DNA from: Betaproteobacteria bacterium
Lineage (GTDB): Bacteria > Pseudomonadota > Gammaproteobacteria > Burkholderiales > SG8-39
Assembly (NCBI GenBank): GCA_012274205.1
Contig: JAAOZY010000370.1
Span: 1 to 10,556 of the forward strand
Direction of reading: 5' to 3'
DNA length: 10,556 nucleotides
Shown here: positions 1-6,447 of the stretch, piece after piece
How the letters are laid out: each line of letters starts with the position of its first letter
Position numbering within the stretch: position 1 is the stretch's first letter
Program-made: the position numbers and the translations under genes
The notes under the pieces: generated by a model
Database searches by the model: none
Told to the model about the DNA's origin: nothing
Seen by the model: only the letters and a program-made list of their open reading frames with translations

Positions 1-29
1 CTGCCCAGTAGACCTAGCATGGCGACGCC

Positions 30-782
30 TTATGGTTTGACAATGAGGCCCTGGCAGGTGGGCAAGGTAAGTATTTCAATTCCTTTCGACTTGGCAAATC
101 GGTCATGGGCATGCTTCTGATCCTCCGCCCCTGGATACGCATAATCATCCAGGATGATTATTGCACTGCTGACCAGGCGGTCCCAGAAGAACTCCAGTGC
201 GGCGACCTCGGGCATGACGCAGTTCATGTCGATGGAAAGATATGCGACTTTATCAGTGTCCACATGGACCAGTGTGTCCGGCACCGATCCTTTGATGATC
301 TTCGCGTTGAATCCCGAAAACGTTTCCTTTGCCTGCTCATACAGATCGACTTTGTCGCCATAACCAATCCTGTGATGGCGTGCCATTTCGTAGGCGGAAC
401 TGTATTGCGGATCCAGACCGGTGAAGGTGTCCAGCAGGTAATACGTCTTATCGAGCTTCTTGAAATCCACATACTCCATGACGGCGCGGGAGAACAACCC
501 CGTATTGACGCCGCAATCTACAAAATCGCCGTCCAGGTGACTTGCGTGGTACGCCGCCCAGCAGAGCACGTGGATGCGCCATTCGATTCCGCTGCCGGTA
601 ATGCCCGACGTATCCAGGCGCTTCACATGCGCATACGCTTTCTGGAACAGGGGATTTTTCAGGAAATCGGCATTGTTGTACGTGTAAAGCAGGTCCTTAT
701 CGTAAGTAATCTTTGCGCGCGAAAGCAATATGAAACGGTTGCCCGTCAGCCATGCAAGAATTCTTTTCAGGTGATTTTTCAT
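30..782 (-). CDS. TylF/MycF-family sugar O-methyltransferase
   Basis: The 250-residue protein resembles the TylF/MycF macrocin-type O-methyltransferases, which move a methyl group from S-adenosylmethionine to a sugar hydroxyl using a metal ion. Visible support: a Rossmann motif I at residues 85-95 (GDFVDCGVNTG), the post-I strand YYLLDTFTGLD at 114-124, KGSVPDTL at 164-171, and the acidic metal-site pairs in SIDMN (Asp185) and ILDDYAYP (Asp212, Asp213), matching the family's metal-binding aspartates. It has no signal peptide or membrane segment, so it is cytosolic. It lies 37 nt behind a glycosyltransferase on the same strand and next to LPS core genes, so I infer methylation of an LPS or O-chain sugar. 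The exact substrate is unknown. GC is clearly lower than in the neighbours (about 45-53% in lines counted by eye, against about 70% or more next door), which suggests transfer. The ATG at 782 has no clear Shine-Dalgarno sequence. Confidence 0.85.
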   Translation of the reverse strand: MKNHLKRILAWLTGNRFILLSRAKITYDKDLLYTYNNADFLKNPLFQKAYAHVKRLDTSGITGSGIEWRIHVLCWAAYHASHLDGDFVDCGVNTGLFSRAVMEYVDFKKLDKTYYLLDTFTGLDPQYSSAYEMARHHRIGYGDKVDLYEQAKETFSGFNAKIIKGSVPDTLVHVDTDKVAYLSIDMNCVMPEVAALEFFWDRLVSSAIIILDDYAYPGAEDQKHAHDRFAKSKGIEILTLPTCQGLIVKP

Positions 783-819
783 AGTTCTACAGATTTGGAA
801 TACATGGACTAGGCTTCAA

Positions 820-1584
820 TCACTCCGAAGCGACTTGTTTGCGCTGCAGCGCCATCAGTTTGGCGTACTTGTGGAAACTGTTGCAGCAGCCGATGGCGAT
901 ATGCACCAGGCCGGGGATTCCGTCGAGAAAACCCAGGCGCAGCAAATAGAACTTGATGAAGCGCAGCGCCGGCGACAGAAGAAGTTGCGCCGCGCCGGCG
1001 CGCTTTCCCGCTTTGAACAGCACTTCGGCCTGCATGCTGGTGTAGCGGTTCTGCTTGTCCAGGTAGCCGTCCAGTGTCTCGGCGGAATCGTGCAGCAGGT
1101 CCCCGGCGATGCGCGTCACCGGCGCGTCGGTGAGCACTTTCTCGTGCACCGGCTCGTCGCCCCAGCGCGCATGGCGCCGATCGAACAGGCGCAGGCTCCA
1201 GTCGGGGTAGCCCTCGCCGTGCTTCAGCCAGCGTCCCATGAAGCGATTGCAGCGCGCCATCGCATAGGCCTGCGCCGCGGGTGCGGCCAGCGCCGCGAGT
1301 ATGCTCGCGCGCAGGGCTTCGCTCACGCGCTCATCGGCGTCCAGGCACAGCACCCAGTCGTGCGCCGCCGCCTCCACCGCGAACTGTTTTTGCGGGCCGA
1401 AACCCAGCCAGGCCTGTTGCAGCACCCGGGCACCATGCGCCACGGCGAGTGCGGCCGTGCCGTCGTCGGAACCCGAGTCGACCACCAGCGTTTCATCGGC
1501 AAAAGCGGCGCTTTCCAGGCAGGCTGCAAGCTGGCTTGCCGCGTTCCTGGTGATGATGACGACGGATAAGGGCTGGCGGGACAA
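820..1584 (-). CDS. Family 2 glycosyltransferase, WaaE/LgtF-like LPS core enzyme
   Basis: A 254-residue GT-A fold glycosyltransferase. The N-terminus LSVVIITRN (6-14), DSGSDDGT (36-43) and DADE (82-85, the DXD-type metal/nucleotide-sugar site) are family 2 hallmarks. The later YPDWSLRLFDR (126-136) and EPVHEK (144-149) stretches are typical of the WaaE/KdtX and LgtF branch, which adds glucose in beta-1,4 linkage to heptose I of the inner core. The C-terminal part (about 205-235) is hydrophobic and probably touches the inner membrane. It starts at TTG (1584-1582): no ATG or GTG fits the conserved N-terminus, and AAGG lies 11 nt upstream. It is transcribed away from waaC and toward the TylF-like gene. 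Linkage to waaC/waaA supports a core-extension role. The donor and the exact linkage are inferred from the family, not shown. Confidence 0.85.
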   Translation of the reverse strand: MSRQPLSVVIITRNAASQLAACLESAAFADETLVVDSGSDDGTAALAVAHGARVLQQAWLGFGPQKQFAVEAAAHDWVLCLDADERVSEALRASILAALAAPAAQAYAMARCNRFMGRWLKHGEGYPDWSLRLFDRRHARWGDEPVHEKVLTDAPVTRIAGDLLHDSAETLDGYLDKQNRYTSMQAEVLFKAGKRAGAAQLLLSPALRFIKFYLLRLGFLDGIPGLVHIAIGCCNSFHKYAKLMALQRKQVASE

Positions 1585-1652
1585 GGGGCGGGATACCTTA
1601 TAATTAATTCTGCGCGGGCCTCATTCTAACAAAGCCCCGTCCAGCCCCTCTC
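1585..1652 (+). promoter_or_regulatory. Divergent promoter region of waaC and the core glycosyltransferase
   Basis: This 68-bp gap separates two divergent genes. It holds a perfect TATAAT at 1599-1604 in the direction of waaC, which would put transcription start near 1611 and leave a leader of about 40 nt. No good -35 box sits 16-18 nt upstream, so an activator or a weak basal promoter is possible. For the minus-strand gene, a TTGTTA-like box lies 17 nt before AATTAA, which is a poor match. waaC itself has no obvious Shine-Dalgarno sequence before its ATG. Confidence 0.35.
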
Positions 1653-2624
1653 ATGCCCAATATCCTGCTCATCAAGACTTCCTCGCTCGGCGACGTGGTG
1701 CACAACCTGCCGGTGGTGAGCGACATCCGCGCGCGTTTTCCGCGCGCGCGCATCGATTGGGTGGTGGAGGAAGCGTATTGCGACATCGTCGGCATGCATC
1801 CGGGCGTGCACCGGGCGATCCCGGTGGCGCTGCGGCGCTGGCGCGGCAATGTGCTCAAACCGGCGCACTGGCGCGAATTCGGGCATTTCCGCCGCGCGCT
1901 GTCCGGGATGCGCTACGACTGCGTCATCGACACCCAGGGCCTGATCAAGAGCGCGCTGCTGGGGCAAGCCGCTTCGGGCACGCGCCACGGCTACTCCGGC
2001 GCCAGCGCGCGCGAACCGCTGGCGGCAAAGTTCTATGACGTCGTCCATGCGGTGCCGCGCGACCTGCATGCGGTCGTGCGCAATCGGCGCCTCGCCGCCC
2101 TGGCGCTGGGCTATGAACTGCCGGCTGTGCTCGATTACGGCATCGTTGCGCCCGCGCTCGCTGCGCCGCTCGCTGCGCAGCCGTATTGCGTGCTGCTGCA
2201 CGCGACCAGCCGCAGCGACAAGCTGTGGCCGGAAGCCGCATGGGAGCGGCTCGGGAGCGAACTCGCGCGCCGCGGCTACGCGCTGGTCCTGCCCTGGGGC
2301 GATGCGGCGGAACGTGCGCGCAGCGAACGCCTTGCACGCGCGCTGCCGTCCGCGGTGGTGCCGCCCGCCCTGGATGTCTGCGCCGTTGCCGGCTTGCTCG
2401 CGGGTGCACGGGCGGTAGTCGGCGTCGATACCGGCCTTACGCATCTGGCGGCGGCGCTGGGCCGTCCTGTGGTGGCGCTCTTTTGCGGCACGCGTCCGCG
2501 GCTGACCGGCGTGTACGCGGGGCCGGGCGCACCGGTGCGCAATCTCGGCGACGCGAGTGCGCTGCCCGAGGCGAGCGAAGTCCTCGCTGCCCTGGATGCG
2601 CTCATGGCCGGAAGCGCCGCATGA
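1653..2624 (+). CDS. waaC: LPS heptosyltransferase I
   Basis: WaaC (RfaC) transfers the first L-glycero-D-manno-heptose from ADP-heptose to the Kdo of Kdo2-lipid A at the inner face of the inner membrane. The 323-residue length is normal for this GT9 family. The N-terminus MPNILLIKTSSLGDVVHNLP carries Asp14, aligned with the catalytic Asp13 of the E. coli enzyme. SRSDKLWP holds Lys190 (E. coli Lys192). The ADP-heptose motif VVGVDTGLTHLAAALGRP (255-272) includes Asp259, Thr260, Gly261 and His264. The VIDTQGLIKSALL block at 91-103 is also family-typical. The ATG at 1653 gives exactly the conserved start. The gene overlaps waaA by ATGA (2621-2624), so the two are translationally coupled. Confidence 0.96.
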   Translation: MPNILLIKTSSLGDVVHNLPVVSDIRARFPRARIDWVVEEAYCDIVGMHPGVHRAIPVALRRWRGNVLKPAHWREFGHFRRALSGMRYDCVIDTQGLIKSALLGQAASGTRHGYSGASAREPLAAKFYDVVHAVPRDLHAVVRNRRLAALALGYELPAVLDYGIVAPALAAPLAAQPYCVLLHATSRSDKLWPEAAWERLGSELARRGYALVLPWGDAAERARSERLARALPSAVVPPALDVCAVAGLLAGARAVVGVDTGLTHLAAALGRPVVALFCGTRPRLTGVYAGPGAPVRNLGDASALPEASEVLAALDALMAGSAA

Positions 2625-3883
2625 TCTGGCGCCTTGCCTACCGGCTGCTGTTGTGGCTCGCATTTCCCTGGGCCTTGCTGCACCTGTGGTGGCGCGGCCG
2701 GCGCCAGCCGGCCTACCGCGAGCATATCGCCGAGCGCTTCGGCTGGTATCCGGGGCGGCCCGAGCGCCCGCTGATCTGGCTGCACGCGGTGTCGGTGGGC
2801 GAAACGCGCGCCGCGGAACCGCTGCTGCGCGCGCTGGCGGCGCGCTATCCGGGCCATGAGTTGCTGCTCACGCAGATGACGCCCACCGGGCGCGAGACGG
2901 CGCAGCAGCTGTTCGGCGAAACGGTGACCATCGCCTATCTTCCCTATGACTATCCAGGTGCCGTGGCGCGCTTTCTGGCGCGCTTCCGGCCGCGCCTGGG
3001 CATACTCATGGAAACCGAGATCTGGTTCAATCTGGTCGATGCCTGCGCGCGGCAGGGCGTGCCCCTGCTGCTTGCCAATGCGCGCCTGTCGGAAAAATCC
3101 GCGCGCGGCTATGCCAGGGTGGCGCCGCTGACGCGCGCCGCGCTTGGGCGTCTGGCGGCGATCGGCGCGCAAACGCGCGCGGACGCCGGGCGCTTCGAGC
3201 GCCTCGGCGCGCATGGGGTCGAGGTCACCGGGAATCTGAAGTTCGATGTCGAGATCGCGCCGCGCCTGCTGCAGCTGGGCGCCGAGCTGAAGCAGCGCAT
3301 CGGGCAGCGCCCGGTGCTGCTGGCTGCGAGCACGCGCGCGGGCGAAGAGGAGCTGGTACTCGACGCGTTCGTGCGCATCGGCGTGGAGAGCCTGCTGTTG
3401 CTGTTGGTGCCGCGCCATCCGCAGCGCTTTGGCGAAGTCGCAGCGCTGCTGGAACAGCGCGGATTAAGCTATGTGCGCCGCAGCGCCGATCGCGCGCTGC
3501 CACCTGAGTGCCGCGTGCTGCTCGGCGACAGCATGGGGGAAATGGCGGCCTACTATTCGGCCTGCGACCTTGCGTTTATCGGGGGCAGCCTCCTGCCTCT
3601 GGGCGGACAGAACTTGATCGAGGCCTGCGCGGCGGGGCGGCCGCTGCTGTTCGGGCCGCATATGTACAATTTTGCCGAAGCCTCGCGCCTGGCGCTGGAG
3701 GCAGGCGCCGCGATCGAGGTTGCTGACGCAACTGCGCTGGCGCAGCGGGCAGAAAAGTTGCTGTGGGATCGGGCGGCGCTGGCGCGCATGGCGCAGGCTG
3801 CCCTTGAATTCAGCCGCGCCCATCATGGGGCTACGGCGCGCAATCTCGCGATCTGCGAGCGCCTGCTCGAGAAACGGGTGTGA
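2621..3883 (+). CDS. waaA: 3-deoxy-D-manno-octulosonic acid (Kdo) transferase
   Basis: WaaA (KdtA) attaches Kdo from CMP-Kdo to the lipid IVA precursor, the essential first step of LPS core assembly. The protein has 420 residues, a usual length. Residues 7-25 form the single N-terminal membrane anchor. LHAVSVGETRA (54-64) contains the predicted catalytic base Glu61. AASTRAGEEE (235-244), PRHPQRF (264-270), GDSMGEM (302-308) and GGSLLPLGGQNLIEA (321-335) followed by FGPHMYNF (344-351) are the GT30 donor-site motifs. The commoner STHEGE motif reads STRAGE here, a tolerated-looking variation. The reading frame is open much further upstream (to 2186), but the ATG overlapping the waaC stop gives the family's N-terminus. 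The number of Kdo residues added cannot be read from sequence. Confidence 0.96.
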   Translation: MIWRLAYRLLLWLAFPWALLHLWWRGRRQPAYREHIAERFGWYPGRPERPLIWLHAVSVGETRAAEPLLRALAARYPGHELLLTQMTPTGRETAQQLFGETVTIAYLPYDYPGAVARFLARFRPRLGILMETEIWFNLVDACARQGVPLLLANARLSEKSARGYARVAPLTRAALGRLAAIGAQTRADAGRFERLGAHGVEVTGNLKFDVEIAPRLLQLGAELKQRIGQRPVLLAASTRAGEEELVLDAFVRIGVESLLLLLVPRHPQRFGEVAALLEQRGLSYVRRSADRALPPECRVLLGDSMGEMAAYYSACDLAFIGGSLLPLGGQNLIEACAAGRPLLFGPHMYNFAEASRLALEAGAAIEVADATALAQRAEKLLWDRAALARMAQAALEFSRAHHGATARNLAICERLLEKRV

Positions 3884-3925
3884 ATGGCTGTTAGAGGCCA
3901 TTTCAGAATTACCGAAACGGCCCCT

Positions 3926-3968
3926 GATCTAGGGGAGCACGAGGGGACGTGTCCCCTCGTTTTGAAAT
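3926..3968 (+). repeat. Intergenic palindromic repeat, copy 1 (downstream of waaA)
   Basis: This copy consists of a GATCTAGGGGAGCA block (3926-3939), a hairpin with arms 3939-3947 and 3952-3960, and a TTTTGAAA tail. The same elements recur in the opposite orientation at 6337-6406. The 22-nt left blocks match at 20 positions and the 17-nt right blocks at 15. Both copies sit directly behind a gene and point the same way as that gene. Copy 1 is the short form, with a 4-nt loop. Confidence 0.7.
3939..3963 (+). terminator. Rho-independent terminator of waaC-waaA
   Basis: A 9-bp GC-rich stem, ACGAGGGGA (3939-3947) with TCCCCTCGT (3952-3960), closes a CGTG loop and runs into TTTT (3960-3963). It begins 55 nt after the waaA stop. 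On the other strand no T-run follows the stem, so it is a poor terminator for the converging tolC gene. Confidence 0.65.
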
Positions 3969-3973
3969 AAGCC

Positions 3974-5302
3974 TTAGTTGGTGCCGAGCAGGCGGTTGAC
4001 CGCCTCCAGGTCTTCTTCGGTCAGCGTGCCGGCGGCGGCCTCGAGCTTGAGCCCGTTCACCAATGTGTCGTAGCGCGCCTTGGACAGGTCGCGCTTGGTC
4101 GAGTAGAGCTGCTGCTGCGCGTTCAGCACGTCGATATTGATGCGCACACCCACCTCATAGCCGAGCTTGTTCGAATCCAGCGCGCTCTGGCTGGAAATCA
4201 ATGCCTGTTCCAGTGCCCTGACCTGCGCCATGCCGTTGCTTACGCCGAGGTAGGCCTGGCGCGCCGCCTGCGCTGCGCTGCGCCGGGCGGCTTCGAGATC
4301 CTGGCGCGCCTTGTCCTGGTTGGCAATGGCCTGGCGCACCAGCGAACTGACGCCGCCGCCCGCGTACAGCGGAATCGCCAACTGCAGACCAATGCTGCGG
4401 CTGGTGCTGTCCGTGCCCAGGCTCACGGTGCCGATGGTGCTGATGCTGGCCGAGTTCCTGCCGTAATTGCCCACCATATTGAGCGTCGGATAGTGGCCGG
4501 CGCGGTTGCGCTCGATTTCGCGCGATGCGACCTCCAGCGCGGCCTCCTGGATGTGCACGGCGAAATTCTGGTCCTCCGCTCTGGCAACCCATGGTTCGAT
4601 CGCGTTCGGTGCGGGCGGACTGAGCTCGGTCGCCGGCCTGAGCGGGACCAGACTGTCGGGAAGCTTGCCGACGATCTGCTGCAGGGCGCTCTTCTTGATT
4701 TCGAGATCGCTTTGCGCCGCGATTTCCTGGCTGAACGCGAGGTCGAAACGTGCCTGTGCCTCGTGCGTGTCGGTGATGGTGGCGGTGCCGACCTCGAAGT
4801 TGCGCTTGGCCTGCGCCAGTTGCTCGGAGATCGCAGCCTTCTGTGCCTGTATGAAAGCCAGGCTGTCCTGCGACGCGAGTACGTCGAAATAGGCCTGGGC
4901 CACGCGCACGATCAGGTCCTGCGCCGCCTGTCCGAACACGGCCTCTGACTGCGCCACCTTGAAGCCGGCCTCCTTGTACAGCATGATGCTCTGCCAGTTG
5001 AACAAGGGCTGAGTCAGCGACACGCTGTAACCGTTGGTGTTGCCATCGCGCTCGGACGGCGGCGCGACGCCGCGGAAGTCGATGTCGATGTTGTTCATCT
5101 GGGTGAAGCCGCTGGCGCTGACGTTCGGCAGCAGCAGCGCCAGCCCCTGCGGCAGACTCTCGCGTCCGGCGTCGCGGGCAGCGCGCGCCGAGGCATACAC
5201 CGGGTCGTTGGCACGCGCCTCGCGATAAGTCTGCAGCAGGTCCGCCGCCGCAAGCGGCTGGCTGAACGCAAGTACTGCGAGGAAAATCGCGTGTCGTTTC
5301 AT
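3974..5302 (-). CDS. tolC: TolC-family outer-membrane efflux channel
   Basis: This is a type I secretion/efflux outer-membrane factor, a trimeric channel that joins inner-membrane pumps to the outside. From the ATG at 5302 it has 442 residues with a clear Sec signal peptide (MKRHAIFLAVLAFSQPLAAA, cleaved near residue 20). Mature features are the YREARANDPVY start (26-36) and two related outer-membrane-efflux halves, each with the helix-hairpin signature FEVGTATITDTHEAQ and, in the second half, YEVGVRINIDVLNAQ. This internal duplication is typical of TolC. The frame is open 17 codons further upstream, but that start would overlap the rhodanese gene and spoil the signal peptide. Only 7 nt separate it from the rhodanese stop. 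Its likely partner is the RND pump encoded upstream on the same strand, though TolC channels usually serve several pumps. The symbol denotes the family, not proven orthology to E. coli TolC. Confidence 0.92.
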   Translation of the reverse strand: MKRHAIFLAVLAFSQPLAAADLLQTYREARANDPVYASARAARDAGRESLPQGLALLLPNVSASGFTQMNNIDIDFRGVAPPSERDGNTNGYSVSLTQPLFNWQSIMLYKEAGFKVAQSEAVFGQAAQDLIVRVAQAYFDVLASQDSLAFIQAQKAAISEQLAQAKRNFEVGTATITDTHEAQARFDLAFSQEIAAQSDLEIKKSALQQIVGKLPDSLVPLRPATELSPPAPNAIEPWVARAEDQNFAVHIQEAALEVASREIERNRAGHYPTLNMVGNYGRNSASISTIGTVSLGTDSTSRSIGLQLAIPLYAGGGVSSLVRQAIANQDKARQDLEAARRSAAQAARQAYLGVSNGMAQVRALEQALISSQSALDSNKLGYEVGVRINIDVLNAQQQLYSTKRDLSKARYDTLVNGLKLEAAAGTLTEEDLEAVNRLLGTN

Positions 5303-5309
5303 CTCGGGC

Positions 5310-5633
5310 TCAATATCTGGGCATCGAGGGATCGACCTGGTCGGCCCAGGCATTCACCCCGCCCTTCAGGTTGTACAGATTGGAAAAGCCGTTGCGCTCC
5401 AGAAACACGCCCACCTGATAGCTGCGCACGCCATGGTGGCAGATCACCACGGTATCGGAGTCGCGGTCGAGCTCCGGCACGCGCGCCGGAATGGTGTTCA
5501 TCGGGGCCAGCATCGAGCCTTCGATGCGGCAGGTGTGATATTCCCAGGGCTCGCGCACATCGAGCAGCACCGGCGGCTTGCGTTTGCCGTCGGCGAGCCA
5601 TTGCTGCAGCAGCTGCGGCGTGATCTGGGTCAT
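5310..5633 (-). CDS. Single-domain rhodanese-like sulfurtransferase
   Basis: A 107-residue, GlpE-sized rhodanese domain. The active-site loop CHHGVRS (65-71) holds the persulfide-forming Cys65 and a six-residue loop ending in Arg70-Ser71. LLDVREPWEY (23-32) and YNLKGGVNAW (87-96) are the other family signatures. With a complete catalytic loop it should be able to carry persulfide sulfur, but its physiological acceptor is unknown. It is cytosolic, with no signal peptide. It starts 2 nt after the stop of the PCMT-like gene and ends 7 nt before tolC, so all three are very likely one transcript with coupled translation; no strong Shine-Dalgarno sequence is seen. I recall the order PCMT, rhodanese, TolC from other betaproteobacteria. 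Confidence 0.92.
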   Translation of the reverse strand: MTQITPQLLQQWLADGKRKPPVLLDVREPWEYHTCRIEGSMLAPMNTIPARVPELDRDSDTVVICHHGVRSYQVGVFLERNGFSNLYNLKGGVNAWADQVDPSMPRY

Positions 5634-5635
5634 GC

Positions 5636-6298
5636 TCAGAAACTGAAGCGCTCGCCCTGGAGCGCATTCGTGAGCGGGGCGATGCGCGTTTCGAGCAGAT
5701 CGACGGAGCTGTAGCGGCCTTCGCCGGCGCAGCTGAACAGCCGCGCCGCCATTACCGGTGGCTCGCCCACGACTGCGAACAGGCGTGCGCCGGCCTTCAT
5801 CTGCTGCAGCTGTTGCGGCGGCAGGACCGGGGTGGAGCCGGTGAGCACGATGACATCGTAGGGCGCGTGTTTGGTCCAGCCGCGCGCCCCGTCGCCGAGT
5901 TCCAGCGTGACATTGTCGATTCCGGCGCGGCGCAGATTGGCCGCGGCCGATGCCATTAGCTCGGGCTGAATTTCAACGCTGTAGACATGCTGCGCGAGGC
6001 GCGCGAGCAGCGCAGTGAAGTAGCCTGAGCCGGTGCCGATCTCCAGCACCTGGTCGGTCGGTTTGAGCGCAAGCTCCTGCAATACGCGCGCTTCCAATTT
6101 TGGCGGCCACATGAGTTGGCCCTGGCCGATGGGAATTTCCATGTCGGAAAAAGCCAGCATGCGGTAAGCGGCGGGAACGAAATCCTCGCGCTTGAGCGCA
6201 TACAGCAGGTCCAGCACCTCCTGGTCCAGCACTTCCCAGGGGCGGATCTGGTGCTCGATCATGTTCCAACGGGCTTGTTCGACGTTCATCGCAGACAT
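5636..6298 (-). CDS. pcm: Protein-L-isoaspartate O-methyltransferase family protein
   Basis: A class I SAM-dependent methyltransferase of 220 residues in the PCMT family, whose classic members methylate L-isoaspartyl sites to repair aged proteins. Seen: REDFVPAAYRMLAFSDMEIPIG (38-59), motif I VLEIGTGSGYF (84-94), post-I YSVEI (106-110), DVIVLTGS (148-155) and LQQMKAGARLFAVVGEP (164-180). The canonical substrate-pocket stretch around TISQP is replaced by QLMWPPKLEAR (61-71), so true isoaspartyl repair is uncertain. I remember this variation from betaproteobacterial relatives beside rhodanese and tolC. The start was set at ATG 6298, with a weak GAGAG upstream. ATG 6289 (MNVEQARWN) is equally plausible and may match homologues better. 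A TTG at 6343 would lie inside the repeat and is less likely. Confidence 0.82.
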   Translation of the reverse strand: MSAMNVEQARWNMIEHQIRPWEVLDQEVLDLLYALKREDFVPAAYRMLAFSDMEIPIGQGQLMWPPKLEARVLQELALKPTDQVLEIGTGSGYFTALLARLAQHVYSVEIQPELMASAAANLRRAGIDNVTLELGDGARGWTKHAPYDVIVLTGSTPVLPPQQLQQMKAGARLFAVVGEPPVMAARLFSCAGEGRYSSVDLLETRIAPLTNALQGERFSF

Positions 6299-6336
6299 GG
6301 CTGATTGGCTCTCGCAGGCTGTTTGACTGAAAGTTC

Positions 6337-6406
6337 GTTTCAAAATGAGGGGATATCCCCCGAGGGGACTTCCTTCGGGGTGTCTCCCCTCATGCTCCCC
6401 TAAATC
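6337..6406 (-). repeat. Intergenic palindromic repeat, copy 2 (downstream of the RND gene)
   Basis: This is the inverted second copy of the element at 3926-3968. Read on the minus strand, it has GATTTAGGGGAGCA, a 9-bp stem ATGAGGGGA / TCCCCTCAT (6393-6385 with 6353-6345), then TTTTGAAA. Unlike copy 1, its loop is enlarged by a second stem, with arms 6358-6363 and 6375-6380. The C-G pair near the base of copy 1's stem (3940/3959) is T-A here, so pairing is kept while sequence changes. Confidence 0.7.
6342..6393 (-). terminator. Terminator-like hairpin between the RND and pcm-like genes
   Basis: On the minus strand a 9-bp GC-rich outer stem, an internal loop and a 6-bp inner stem are followed by TTTT (6345-6342). 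It starts about 93 nt past the RND stop and ends about 43 nt before the pcm-like start. It can end the adaptor-RND transcript. It also lies downstream of the candidate promoter near 6448-6490, so it could act as an attenuator for pcm-rhodanese-tolC. The T-run is short, so efficiency is uncertain. Confidence 0.5.
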
Positions 6407-6409
6407 GGG

Positions 6410-6434
6410 CGTTGCAAAATTTCATTTTGCAACG
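6410..6434 (-). repeat. Perfect 11-bp inverted repeat in the 5' leader of the pcm-like gene
   Basis: Arms CGTTGCAAAAT (6410-6420) and ATTTTGCAACG (6424-6434) flank a 3-nt spacer. The dyad is perfect, and no T-run follows on either strand, so it is not an ordinary terminator. It begins 7 nt after the predicted start point at 6441. A dimeric repressor operator or an RNA stem-loop at the 5' end of the leader are both possible. Confidence 0.6.
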
Positions 6435-6447
6435 GGCTCTGGAACAA

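Noticed and set aside
1..29. The sequence left of the methyltransferase stop.
   Set aside because: Too short to hold a recognisable gene or terminator.
783..819. A possible promoter (TTGAAG plus an AT-rich stretch) before the TylF-like gene.
   Set aside because: No -10 box at an acceptable distance. The gene may simply be read through from the glycosyltransferase.
2186..2620. A 145-codon N-terminal extension of the waaA frame.
   Set aside because: It overlaps waaC in another frame and is Arg/Ala-rich. The ATG at 2621 gives the normal WaaA anchor and length.
1626..2663. A 345-codon open frame on the minus strand opposite waaC.
   Set aside because: It runs through the waaC/waaA junction, has a low-complexity Arg/Ala/His composition, and waaC on the other strand has every catalytic motif.
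3921..3935. A small CCCCT-GATCT-AGGGG hairpin before the waaA terminator.
   Set aside because: Five base pairs are weak, and copy 2 does not preserve the left arm, so no separate function is supported.
5303..5353. A 17-residue upstream extension of TolC.
   Set aside because: It overlaps the rhodanese end and would bury the clear Sec signal peptide that begins at 5302.
6299..6343. A longer pcm-like start at TTG 6343.
   Set aside because: It would place the start inside the terminator-like repeat and add 15 residues that do not look like the family N-terminus.
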